Positions 14,549-21,985 of a stretch of 23,413 nt of DNA are shown here, in pieces (within the stretch, counting starts at the first letter, position 1; every line of letters starts with the position of its first letter). The notes beneath the pieces were generated by a model. The model made no database searches and had not been told where the DNA came from. It was given only the letters and a program-made list of their open reading frames with translations. The stretch comes from CAIQPO01 sp964648275 (lineage in GTDB: Bacteria; Patescibacteriota; Microgenomatia; UBA1400; MFAQ01), in contig CAZYOB010000014.1 of the NCBI GenBank assembly GCA_964648275.1, forward strand, positions 1 to 23,413, read 5' to 3'. The position numbers and the translations under genes were made by a program.

Positions 14549-16693
14549 TTATTTTGCAAGGGTCACTTCACCTTTTTTGGCCTTCATCCCCGAGAGTGGT
14601 AATGTAAAGTAAAAAGTAGTTCCAACATTTTCCTTACTCTTAAACCAGATCTTTCCCCCTGAAGACTCCACAATAGTCTTGGCCAGGTATAACCCCAACC
14701 CCGTACCTTCAGTCTCCCTCTTCATTGCATTGGCTGCTCTGAAAAATCTATCAAATATCCTCCCTTGTTCAGAGGTGGGAATCCCTATTCCGGAATCTTC
14801 TATAACAGAGAACAGATATCTTCCCTTAGTTTTAACTTGCACATTGACCTTGCCTCGTTTCCCGGAGTACCTGACTGCGTTTGTAACCAGATTCATATAA
14901 ACATGTCTAATCAGATCTGGGTCGATATTAAGAAGCGGCAAGTCTTCTTCGATATCCACCTCTATTTCGCTGGTTTTCTTATCCTCACTAATCCCCGTGT
15001 CGGTAACCACATTTTCCACCAACTCCTTCATATCTGTCGGCTTGGGGACGATGCTTATCCGTCCCGATTCGATACGGCTGATATTTAATAGGGAATTTAC
15101 CAGTCTTATTTCTCTCTCGTTGCTGGAATTTATCTTATCTATATACTCCTCTTGTAACTTTGTCAGTTTGCCTGCGTCGCCCGCTAAAAGCATTCGTCCG
15201 AACCATTTCACGGCAGATAGAGGAGTTCTTAACTGGTGACTTGCCAATGAAATAAACTCCGTCTTCATCCTATCCAACGCCTTAGTTCTAGTAATATCTC
15301 TTTCTATTCCAATAAAATAGATCAGATCGCCTTTTTCGTTCAGAATTGGAGATATATTGATCTCGGCCTCATAAACGTCACCGCTTTTCCGTTTATTTGT
15401 CAGCTGACCACTGAACGGTTTCTTTTGTACCTTTATTGTTTTCCACATTTTCTCATAAAAACCTTCGGGCATCTGCCCACCCCACAACGAAGGTCTCTTG
15501 CCAAGCATCTCCTTAACCGAATATCCTGTGATTCTCTCCGCTCCCTTATTTGCATAAATGATCGTCCCATCCGAGTCGGTGATGATTACATGATCGGACA
15601 CACCGTCGACCGCCATCTTGAACTTTTTCAAATCCTTGGTTGCCGTATTTGCTAGCTCTTCTGCTCGCTTTCTGGCGGTTAATATTGAAATAAGTGTTCC
15701 GTACCACATCAATATTACGACCAAACCAATCGCTAAAGTAAACATCGGTAAATTCTCTTGGAAAAAGGTTAGTTTGTAATCGCTTCTCCCTGAAAAAACC
15801 ATCCTAAAATTCTTATTCAACAAAGTTACCTCCCGCTCATACAAGTTATTCTGATTCCCTTCAATACCCTTTGAAATTAAAACACTTCCGTCGTAAACAT
15901 CATAAGCCAAGGCAGGATTTTCATCCTCGATAACGGTTGATAAATCTCCAAAGAGTCTTTCGCTATCTATCCACACACCAACAAAGTTAGTCAACAACCT
16001 ATTTCTCTGATCGATCGAAAGCTCCATTGCACTAACGTCTGAATATATAGGCATAGCAACTACATAGCCTGTCTTGTCACTTGAAGGGATCACCAGTTTG
16101 AGGTAGGTCAGTCCCGACATCACTGGTCCGCTAGTCCGGACTGACTCCACTACTGCCCCGGATACTGCAGGCGAAGATCCGACATCATACCCCAACAATA
16201 AAGAGATGTCCTGATCGAAAGTATGCAACAAGCGTATAGGATAAGTTTGTGCATTATCAGTTTTGGGGAAAACAAAAAAAGATTTATATGAAGGATTATT
16301 TTTCTCAGCTGTCCTTATGCGGTTTTCATAAGCTGCAGCCTCATTCTTATCCACAATATCGACATATGCAAATGAAAAATAATCCGGATATCTATCCTCA
16401 ATAGCTGTCGACAAAAAATAATTCCTCCACTTCTCTGAGTCGACATCCCCAACCGTTATCATTCCTCGGAGATTGTATAGAGTATCTACCATGAAATTCA
16501 CCCTCGATTGCACTTCATCAGTTATGAACGTAATCTCATTCTCATAAGATTCATTTCTTAGTCCCTCGATAGTTAGACTTACGTATCTCCATACCAAAAA
16601 AGTAGCGACCATGATAACCATCGTTGTAAACACACCCCAAATAGCCCTACTTATTCTGGCCCTTTCACTTTCTATTTGAACGTCTCTTGGCAC
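14549..16693 (-). CDS. CHASE-PAS sensor histidine kinase
   Basis: 714 residues. A membrane segment (17-40), a CHASE-like extracytoplasmic domain (about 50-310, with RYPDYFSFAYV at 101-111 and GYDVGSSPAV at 168-177), and a second membrane segment (about 315-337) come first. A PAS domain (about 355-470), HisKA with H486 in the SLASHQLRTPL box, and a HATPase domain follow, with N-box N605, G1 DSGIGIP (633-639) and G2 GTGLGLYLAK (663-672). It is a complete, probably active membrane kinase sensing an external small ligand through CHASE and an internal cue through PAS. The start is GTG, placed six bases after an extended -10 (TGT-TACAAT). It is flanked on both sides by single-domain response regulators. 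Confidence 0.95.
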   Translation of the reverse strand: MPRDVQIESERARISRAIWGVFTTMVIMVATFLVWRYVSLTIEGLRNESYENEITFITDEVQSRVNFMVDTLYNLRGMITVGDVDSEKWRNYFLSTAIEDRYPDYFSFAYVDIVDKNEAAAYENRIRTAEKNNPSYKSFFVFPKTDNAQTYPIRLLHTFDQDISLLLGYDVGSSPAVSGAVVESVRTSGPVMSGLTYLKLVIPSSDKTGYVVAMPIYSDVSAMELSIDQRNRLLTNFVGVWIDSERLFGDLSTVIEDENPALAYDVYDGSVLISKGIEGNQNNLYEREVTLLNKNFRMVFSGRSDYKLTFFQENLPMFTLAIGLVVILMWYGTLISILTARKRAEELANTATKDLKKFKMAVDGVSDHVIITDSDGTIIYANKGAERITGYSVKEMLGKRPSLWGGQMPEGFYEKMWKTIKVQKKPFSGQLTNKRKSGDVYEAEINISPILNEKGDLIYFIGIERDITRTKALDRMKTEFISLASHQLRTPLSAVKWFGRMLLAGDAGKLTKLQEEYIDKINSSNEREIRLVNSLLNISRIESGRISIVPKPTDMKELVENVVTDTGISEDKKTSEIEVDIEEDLPLLNIDPDLIRHVYMNLVTNAVRYSGKRGKVNVQVKTKGRYLFSVIEDSGIGIPTSEQGRIFDRFFRAANAMKRETEGTGLGLYLAKTIVESSGGKIWFKSKENVGTTFYFTLPLSGMKAKKGEVTLAK

Positions 16694-16699
16694 AAATTC

Positions 16700-16708
16700 A
16701 TTGTAACA
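16700..16708 (-). promoter_or_regulatory. extended -10 promoter (leaderless type) of the histidine kinase
   Basis: TGT-TACAAT on the minus strand, with TACAAT at 16705-16700, followed by six bases and the GTG start at 16693. It lies just downstream of the first regulator gene. Confidence 0.55.
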
Positions 16709-16723
16709 TTTACTACTGGCTTT

Positions 16724-17092
16724 CTATGAAGCCTTTGCCAGCAATTCTTCGATATCCTCAGCCACACTATTCAAATCAACGTCCGTTTTCATGCAACATT
16801 TTGTCGCCCCCAATTGCATAACCTTATCAATTGCGTCAGGCAAATTGGTTACTACGAAGACGGGCACCTTAGCTAACATATTTTCTTTTCTTATAGCCTG
16901 AAGAACGTCCAACCCATTAAGTCTTCCGGGAAGGAAAATGTCCAGCAGAATAATATCCGCTTGCCAATTTAATGCTGCCTTTAAACCGGACTCTCCGTCG
17001 GTCTCGAATCTCAACTCGTAAACTCCCTCAAACTTTTTTTTATAAGCTTCGTTCAACAAAACATCATCCTCAACGATCAGCAGTTTTATCAT
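16724..17092 (-). CDS. single-domain response regulator (CheY-like)
   Basis: 122 residues from the ATG at 17092. The frame remains open six codons further, but the extra residues (MCYIGI) are encoded by the extended -10 box itself, so the shorter start is chosen. Receiver residues are the E8-D9-D10 acidic cluster, phospho-acceptor D51 (ILLDIFLPGR), T82 and K102 (MKTD). There is no output domain. It differs clearly from the second regulator of the cluster (14161-14529), so this is not a recent duplication. It lies 30 bases upstream of the kinase gene, which has its own promoter. Confidence 0.95.
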   Translation of the reverse strand: MIKLLIVEDDVLLNEAYKKKFEGVYELRFETDGESGLKAALNWQADIILLDIFLPGRLNGLDVLQAIRKENMLAKVPVFVVTNLPDAIDKVMQLGATKCCMKTDVDLNSVAEDIEELLAKAS

Positions 17093-17098
17093 AATCCC

Positions 17099-17107
17099 AA
17101 TATAACA
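17099..17107 (-). promoter_or_regulatory. extended -10 promoter (leaderless type) of the 17092 regulator
   Basis: TGT-TATATT on the minus strand (TATATT at 17104-17099), six bases before the ATG at 17092. It also decides the start codon. Confidence 0.55.
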
Positions 17108-17139
17108 CACACTGTAAGATTACCGACACATCTATTTCC

Positions 17140-19161
17140 CTACTTGGTCTTCTTTAGAACCTGATCCGTCAATCCCAATATTTCCAAACCTTTAAGCAAC
17201 GTAAGAGCGTCATGCATAAAAGCAGTCTCTTCTTTGTTTACTGTGGGGAAAGCCAGATAATCGGACTGGGAACTTCCGGGCATGAAAATTATTGCCTGAC
17301 CGGGTTCTGCTCCCTGCATTACATTTCCCTTACCCATAGTGTCAACATACTTGGCAAACCATCCAGGTGCCACTAGCATCGGATGATCTGTTATCGGGTT
17401 GAGTCCGTCAAAGAAAGTCATGGCCCCTGCATGAGGCATATGTCCTCCGGCTACAAATCCTGGTTTTTCCTGAGCGTAAAGGTCATACATCCGTCGCAAT
17501 CCATATGTCGGTCTGGAAAATGATCCATGTCTCAATAATTTGTCTGCAAAGGCGCCCACATATAGCGGTTTCTCTTTAACTCGCACAGCCGGACCAACGG
17601 CCAACTTGATTAGTGACAGGTGATGTATCAACGGCACTTGTGTCTCGTTAGCCAGGTAAGACCCTGGTGCCAGAGGCGCCTGTTCAAGGCTCTTTCCGAC
17701 AGATCTCTTCCAAGATCCTTGGCGTAATGACTCGCACATCATGATTGCCAGCGTCTGCTCCTTGGTACCATTGATCATTTCGACGAATCTGTCCAAAACG
17801 TCTATTCTCTCTCCTACATTTCCCGCATCTTTATCGATCATGTTTCGCAGATACACCACTAAAGAATGCGGGTTGTTTGCGATCAATTCTGCCTGATAAT
17901 TCAAAAGCTCGTCATAACCCTCTGAACTACTACCCAGACGGGCATTACTTATAAGATGGAGTGCCAGAGGCAGTCTTGTTCGCACATCGTAAGTTAGTGA
18001 ATCGTAGGGGGCTTTCATCTTCATTTTGGAATATGGGTTTTGCACTACTTCCCCACCCACCTTCAACGTTTCTGCGGGCTTTGATTCCGTGTATTCTCCC
18101 CCACTCGTTCTGCTGGAACCGGCCAAAAGTGAGATTTCCGGTTTTGCTTCTACCTGATCTTTGATAGTACTAAGCAGCTCTTCTGTAATCCCCTGATTCT
18201 CTGCTCTATCCAGCAACCTCAAAGCATCGAATGCCTGTTGACCTTGTTGGAATGAAGAGAAAGGATAGTTCTTGCCCGCACCACGTCTCTTGCGTTTTGG
18301 CTCTAGAATCACTCCCTGACCTAGTGGATCTGCAAGTGGTAATCCTAACTTCACTCCAAATCTGTCTGGAGGTACGGACGCAGATGAGCCCTTAGTTGTA
18401 CCAGATGCAATATAGTAGACGGCTGCCTTAGCCCCGGCATAGATTTCCTTAGCGACTCCCATTCTGTGAAGATGACCTGCCAAGTATCCATCGGCTCTCT
18501 TTGACTCACTTACCGGGAAAGCAGCATCTCTCAATCCGGACACAGGATCAAACCTGCTCTTTCCTGGAGGATTGTGCCAAATTACTTGGGTCTGAGTTTG
18601 TCCATTAGCGAATTTAACATTCAACTCCCCTCCATTCCTTAAAAGGGGAATGTCTAAACCATCCGTCATCAATCTCCAAGTGTTGATTGTCGTTGCATCT
18701 TCTGCCCATCCTGGATGACCCCAGTACCCCGATACCATCGCCAATATTTTCCCCTGCTCCGCCAATGGCTCGAGGAAATAACCTCTCATAAAATCCAACT
18801 GTTGATGAAAATCAATTGGCGTTCTGGCTGTGTTGGTATTCATGTAAGCCTCCTTCAGTCCCTCAACTTCGTCTCCCAATAGCACGATCCCCACATTCTC
18901 ATGGGTCAGGGCATAGTCTCTCAACTCGGATATCGATTGGTAATCGGAGGTAATACTTCCTGCGTGTAAGTCGCTTCCGCAAATGACCATAATCGGGTCA
19001 TTGTGGCGCAAAGCCACCGTTACGCTGTCACGGCCAATGTAATTTCTCTCAACTTGCTGCAGAAGGGCAATGGCATCCAGTATCATTTGCTGGCTATTCT
19101 CTGAGGAGACCATTTTCGGTTGCTGATCTACTATCCTAAATAGCTTCTTTTTCTCTGCCAT
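17140..19161 (-). CDS. tandem calcineurin-like metallophosphoesterase, second copy degenerate
   Basis: 673 residues with no signal peptide. The N-terminal copy (about 55-288) has the full metallophosphoesterase motif set: GSDLH (D64, H66), GDEVEG (D97), GYWGH (H149), H196 and AGHLH (H230, H232). After a linker (290-395) rich in Lys, Ser and Gly, a second copy appears to follow (about 398-628). It repeats SR-GLR (549-556, compare 202-211), GFVAGGHMPH (568-577, compare GYLAGHLH) and a terminal EPGQAIIFMP strand (compare DPLGQGVILEP), but lacks the first motifs: D-x-H is replaced by ARL (407-409). One active and one structural domain is the simplest reading; the substrate is unknown. TAGGAT ends six bases before the ATG. 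Confidence 0.82.
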   Translation of the reverse strand: MAEKKKLFRIVDQQPKMVSSENSQQMILDAIALLQQVERNYIGRDSVTVALRHNDPIMVICGSDLHAGSITSDYQSISELRDYALTHENVGIVLLGDEVEGLKEAYMNTNTARTPIDFHQQLDFMRGYFLEPLAEQGKILAMVSGYWGHPGWAEDATTINTWRLMTDGLDIPLLRNGGELNVKFANGQTQTQVIWHNPPGKSRFDPVSGLRDAAFPVSESKRADGYLAGHLHRMGVAKEIYAGAKAAVYYIASGTTKGSSASVPPDRFGVKLGLPLADPLGQGVILEPKRKRRGAGKNYPFSSFQQGQQAFDALRLLDRAENQGITEELLSTIKDQVEAKPEISLLAGSSRTSGGEYTESKPAETLKVGGEVVQNPYSKMKMKAPYDSLTYDVRTRLPLALHLISNARLGSSSEGYDELLNYQAELIANNPHSLVVYLRNMIDKDAGNVGERIDVLDRFVEMINGTKEQTLAIMMCESLRQGSWKRSVGKSLEQAPLAPGSYLANETQVPLIHHLSLIKLAVGPAVRVKEKPLYVGAFADKLLRHGSFSRPTYGLRRMYDLYAQEKPGFVAGGHMPHAGAMTFFDGLNPITDHPMLVAPGWFAKYVDTMGKGNVMQGAEPGQAIIFMPGSSQSDYLAFPTVNKEETAFMHDALTLLKGLEILGLTDQVLKKTK

Positions 19162-19167
19162 GTCCTT

Positions 19168-19173
19168 ATCCTA
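19168..19173 (-). promoter_or_regulatory. possible -10 box of the metallophosphoesterase gene
   Basis: TAGGAT on the minus strand, then AAGGAC and the ATG. The AAGGA resembles a Shine-Dalgarno but lies only one base from the ATG, so leaderless initiation is the better explanation. Confidence 0.35.
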
Positions 19174-19216
19174 CCCTAAGATATACCAAAAGCACAATCC
19201 TGAAAAATATTACTTT

Positions 19217-20206
19217 TTAGCCATCGGAAAATGACTCTTCAACATCCATTGAGTTTTCAGCCATGACCACTTTTTTTCTTAACTCGGTTGCATCGGGTAA
19301 TCCTTTTACATAACTGGCCAAATGTTTACGAACGGACAAAAAATTATTGGGGAATAATTCTTCATGCTTCTTGGCATGCTCAATTGCCACCTTAAATTTT
19401 TCTTCTCTCGTGGGCTCATATATTTCCTTCTTTAACACCCAAGGATTTCCCAACGACTGTCTGCCAATTAACGCCCCGTCAAATTCATCTAGCTTCCGAG
19501 TTTTCCCACCGGCCAGCTCCACCCAAACTGCATCTTCTTTCTTATACAGTTTTTTAACATCCCCATTAGCCAAGAAAAGCGCACCACTTTTTCTGATTAC
19601 CTTTGCGGCTTCTGACAACGATTCCCAATCTGCCTCACCGGAGTACAACTGCTTAAAAGTTCTTCCGTGCATCGCCACAGCCGGTAGTTTCATGCTGGAC
19701 AGGAAATTCCACCAATCAGGGTCCGGTTCGCTGCTCCCCACCCTCGTCTTCACACTTACGGGAATTTCACTACCCGAATCCATAATCCCTTTTCTCGTAG
19801 CTTCGATCACCGCTCTCGCCCTGTCTTTATTCCTCATTAGTCCGGCCCCACCCTCCCTCTTTTCCAGTCCTGGGGAAGGACAGCCCATGTTGATGTCGAT
19901 ACCGTCAAAACCCATCTCCACAATAATTTTGGCCGCCTTATAAAAAGAATCCGGATCACTGCCAAAAAGTTGGGCTACTACAGGTCTCTCGGATTCACTA
20001 TATTTAAGATCATTCCAGATCTTGTGAGTCATCTCACCTCGCTGTTTTATCCTCCACAAACCCTCGGCACTTACGAACTCGGTGTATGTCACATCGGCCA
20101 TACCGTATTTTTTGGCAATAAAACGGCATGCCGCATCTGTCACCCCATCCATCGGCGACATTCCTACAATCGGAAATGATAATTTTTTCCAAAACCCTTT
20201 ATTCAC
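19217..20206 (-). CDS. dus: tRNA-dihydrouridine synthase
   Basis: 329 residues from GTG 20206. FMN-dependent TIM-barrel reductase that converts uridine to dihydrouridine in tRNA D loops. Motifs, numbered from this start: VGMSPMDGVTDAACR (14-28), AQLFG (78-82), INMGCPSPG (105-113) with catalytic Cys109, then VKTRVG, MHGRT and NGDV flavin-site motifs, and the short helical C-terminal domain. It is DusB-like; the target position cannot be decided. The frame extends to a GTG at 20230, but an extended -10 box (TGT-TAAAAT, 20222-20214) lies inside that extension, seven bases before 20206, so the shorter form is preferred. It overlaps no neighbour and is 44 bases from the nuclease gene. Confidence 0.9.
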   Translation of the reverse strand: MNKGFWKKLSFPIVGMSPMDGVTDAACRFIAKKYGMADVTYTEFVSAEGLWRIKQRGEMTHKIWNDLKYSESERPVVAQLFGSDPDSFYKAAKIIVEMGFDGIDINMGCPSPGLEKREGGAGLMRNKDRARAVIEATRKGIMDSGSEIPVSVKTRVGSSEPDPDWWNFLSSMKLPAVAMHGRTFKQLYSGEADWESLSEAAKVIRKSGALFLANGDVKKLYKKEDAVWVELAGGKTRKLDEFDGALIGRQSLGNPWVLKKEIYEPTREEKFKVAIEHAKKHEELFPNNFLSVRKHLASYVKGLPDATELRKKVVMAENSMDVEESFSDG

Positions 20207-20213
20207 AGCTGAT

Positions 20214-20222
20214 ATTTTAACA
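20214..20222 (-). promoter_or_regulatory. extended -10 promoter that fixes the dus start
   Basis: TGT-TAAAAT on the minus strand (TAAAAT at 20219-20214), seven bases before GTG 20206. It falls inside the longer reading frame. Confidence 0.5.
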
Positions 20223-20250
20223 GAAAACACCCCATATTATTTCAACCAAC

Positions 20251-20790
20251 CTATTCGACCACCTCCACCTGCCTCAATCGTTCGGCGTATTTAAGCTCCC
20301 CATCACCTTCGACAAAGTATGTCTTTACCAGTCCCATCTTCAGTAATTGCTCATTGACCAACACCCCCCGCATGCAACCCATCGGATTTCCCTCAACCCA
20401 AGGATTATTTATTCTTCCCAAATTTTCCATATATTTATCGGGCTTAAATTCAGGCTCGCTCTCACACCCTACCCACAACCAAGCCAAACGTCTTCCATAA
20501 AGATCTTTCCCATATCTGTCTCCCTCAACCCACACTCTCCTTCTACCCACCAGTTTCTCCAATATAATCTTTGCCTTCTCTGATCCCTCAATCCCATTGT
20601 CAGCTGCATCAATCCCCAAAAGCCTTACCTTTTCACCACTACTCATTGCCACAGTATCTCCATCTATGACCTGAGTCACTTTAAAATCTGCTGCTCTGAC
20701 AGCAAACATACTCATCGTCAACCATGTCGTCACAAAGGCCAAAAGAAAAACAAAGAAAAACTTGCTAATTCCCCATCTTTTTACCGACAT
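20251..20790 (-). CDS. secreted staphylococcal-nuclease-like (TNase) nuclease
   Basis: 179 residues with a clear signal peptide or N-terminal anchor (8-30, ending near AVRAAD). The SNase fold follows: VIDGDTV (41-47), VRLLGIDA (55-62, catalytic Arg56 equivalent), a Glu in the GIEGSEKAK segment, and DRYGKDLYGRRLAWLWV (91-107) with the second catalytic Arg. VNEQLLKMGLVKTYFV near the C-terminus matches the last helix and strand. An insertion of about 30 residues with two Cys (109 and about 139) sits between the YGR motif and the last helix. The enzyme would degrade DNA or RNA outside the cell. TATATT ends seven bases before the ATG. Confidence 0.92.
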   Translation of the reverse strand: MSVKRWGISKFFFVFLLAFVTTWLTMSMFAVRAADFKVTQVIDGDTVAMSSGEKVRLLGIDAADNGIEGSEKAKIILEKLVGRRRVWVEGDRYGKDLYGRRLAWLWVGCESEPEFKPDKYMENLGRINNPWVEGNPMGCMRGVLVNEQLLKMGLVKTYFVEGDGELKYAERLRQVEVVE

Positions 20791-20797
20791 TTAATTT

Positions 20798-20806
20798 AAT
20801 ATATCA
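20798..20806 (-). promoter_or_regulatory. extended -10 promoter (leaderless type) of the nuclease gene
   Basis: TGA-TATATT on the minus strand (TATATT at 20803-20798), seven AT bases before the ATG at 20790. It overlaps the stop codon of the upstream hydrolase gene. Confidence 0.5.
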
Positions 20807-21394
20807 CTTGATCAAGGCCAGCACCTTATCCATATATTTAGGCTTCCCTGTCTTCGGATCTCTAAATCCATGGTCCGCCCCCCTAATTTCATGATATTCG
20901 ATAGCGGTTGAAGATGCTCCTTCCAAGTCCCTTTTTACCAACTTAATTCCACCGAACGGATCCTCACTACCCTGAATAATGACAATTTTTTCTTTAAGGT
21001 CACCTACCTTTATCCAACCGAGGTCATAACCCAAAATCACCAACTCAAACTTCCTCTGCTCCCCTGCTGACAAGCTGGATAAGAATTTACCGGCTACCAC
21101 CCCACCCAAAGACTTCCCCAATAATCTTACCTTTTTATACCCCCCTGCTCTACAAAACTCTAAAACACTATTCAACGCTCGCACCTCCTCACCCACTTTT
21201 TCACCGAATCCTTTCTTTTCTAGCCGCTCATGAAATGGATAATCAAATGCCACCACGCTTCTCCCAGTCCTTTTCGCCGCTTCAAACAATATTTGGATAA
21301 AATCGGAATCTATTCCCCCAGAACTTCCCGGCAATATAACATCTAACTCCTCACTCCTGGAATTGTAATAAAATTCCATGCTGGGCAGTATCAT
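20804..21394 (-). CDS. small alpha/beta-hydrolase-fold protein
   Basis: 196 residues from the ATG at 21394. A TTG three codons further up is also in frame but lies within the promoter. Nucleophile elbow GKSLGG (S95), acid D145 in GSEDPFGG and H175 in GADHGF form a complete catalytic triad. The LPGSSGG segment (21-27) after the first strand suits an oxyanion hole. Cytoplasmic, no signal peptide. Short members of this kind (dienelactone hydrolase-like or KANL3/Tex30-like) act as esterases or thioesterases; the substrate is unknown. The gene ends in TGA and starts right after the terminator of the upstream gene, from an extended -10 TGT-TATATT (21410-21402). Confidence 0.88.
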   Translation of the reverse strand: MILPSMEFYYNSRSEELDVILPGSSGGIDSDFIQILFEAAKRTGRSVVAFDYPFHERLEKKGFGEKVGEEVRALNSVLEFCRAGGYKKVRLLGKSLGGVVAGKFLSSLSAGEQRKFELVILGYDLGWIKVGDLKEKIVIIQGSEDPFGGIKLVKRDLEGASSTAIEYHEIRGADHGFRDPKTGKPKYMDKVLALIK

Positions 21395-21401
21395 TACCTC
21401 C

Positions 21402-21410
21402 AATATAACA
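21402..21410 (-). promoter_or_regulatory. extended -10 promoter (leaderless type) of the hydrolase gene
   Basis: TGT-TATATT on the minus strand (TATATT at 21407-21402), then GGAGGTA and the ATG. GGAGG is present but only two bases from the ATG and directly adjacent to the -10 box, so it would not be included in the transcript. Confidence 0.55.
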
Positions 21411-21434
21411 AAAAACCCACCGGTTTGGTGGGTT
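21409..21434 (-). terminator. intrinsic terminator of the 21433-21765 gene
   Basis: AACCCACC and GGTGGGTT form an 8-bp stem with a 5-nt loop, continuing into a run of T on the minus strand. It overlaps the stop codon of the upstream gene and abuts the next promoter. Confidence 0.9.
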
Positions 21435-21765
21435 AGGGAATTCGACTTATTACTTGTCTCACAATTTCATTTTTTCCCCTTCTGGGGATGACAAGCACAA
21501 CGATTTGTCCGAATCGAAATTGTTGCCTCATAGGGGATTTCAATGACTCTCCATTAAGAGTCACCATGGGCTCATGCCTTCCATCGGCCACTTGGATCAG
21601 TAGCTCTTTTTCCCCATAGTGGCTAAATAGCACACCGTCATGACAAGCAACTATCGCTGCATTGCCCACAGGATAAGATTCTCCAGGATCCAAAGTAACT
21701 TCTAACTTAATGTTCTCGATTACCTCTCCATCAACTTCCGTAGTCTGAACCACACTCAGCTTCAT
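21433..21765 (-). CDS. small beta-rich protein of unknown function (weakly FHA-like)
   Basis: 110 residues from the ATG at 21765, preceded by GGAGGTG six bases upstream; an in-frame TTG one codon earlier is not favoured. The pattern is all-beta, with short alternating strands throughout. TLNGESLKS (91-99 region) followed by FRFGQIVVLVI recalls the end of FHA domains (NG-x-x-L ... L-x-x-GD-x-I), and DPGESYPVGN could be the first FHA strand. The FHA Arg, Ser and His signature residues are not clearly present, so phosphopeptide binding cannot be claimed. It lies directly downstream of tRNA-Ile on the same strand and ends in its own terminator. Confidence 0.75.
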   Translation of the reverse strand: MKLSVVQTTEVDGEVIENIKLEVTLDPGESYPVGNAAIVACHDGVLFSHYGEKELLIQVADGRHEPMVTLNGESLKSPMRQQFRFGQIVVLVIPRRGKNEIVRQVISRIP

Positions 21766-21808
21766 CAAACACCTCCGGGTTTAGTTTTTTGGGGAACAGG
21801 TTATGAAG

Positions 21809-21882
21809 TGGGCGATCTTGGGGTCGAACCAAGCACCTCGGTCTTATCAGGACCGCGCTCTAACCAGATGAGCTAATCGCCC
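21809..21882 (-). tRNA. tRNA-Ile (GAT)
   Basis: A complete cloverleaf on the minus strand: acceptor GGGCGAT/ATCGCCC, D arm, anticodon loop CTGATAA with GAT anticodon in a GGTCC/GGACC-type stem, and a T arm with GGTTCGACCC. The discriminator is A at 21809 and CCA is not encoded. In many bacteria this tRNA lies in the 16S-23S spacer; here it is about 1.4 kb downstream of the 16S 3' end, behind two terminators. Confidence 0.97.
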
Positions 21883-21897
21883 AAAAACTACTCGTAT

Positions 21898-21926
21898 ATT
21901 TTAACTCAGGCTCAATAATTTCACAA
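21898..21926 (-). promoter_or_regulatory. promoter of tRNA-Ile
   Basis: TTGTGA (21926-21921), a 17-bp spacer and TAAAAT (21903-21898) on the minus strand, about 15 bases upstream of the tRNA 5' end. Confidence 0.6.
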
Positions 21927-21973
21927 GCCAAGGTCAATCATAAAGATATATCCAATTACTTGACATTATAAGA

Positions 21974-21979
21974 TATAAT
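21974..21979 (+). promoter_or_regulatory. consensus -10 box (leaderless type) of the methyltransferase-like gene
   Basis: A perfect TATAAT ends six bases before the ATG at 21986. A nearby TTGACA (21960-21965) is only 8 bases away and cannot be its -35 partner. Confidence 0.6.
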
Positions 21980-21985
21980 ATAGTT

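Noticed and set aside
21960..21965. TTGACA as -35 for the 21986 gene
   Set aside because: Only eight bases separate it from the TATAAT box, and a -10 at the correct distance would fall on the start codon.
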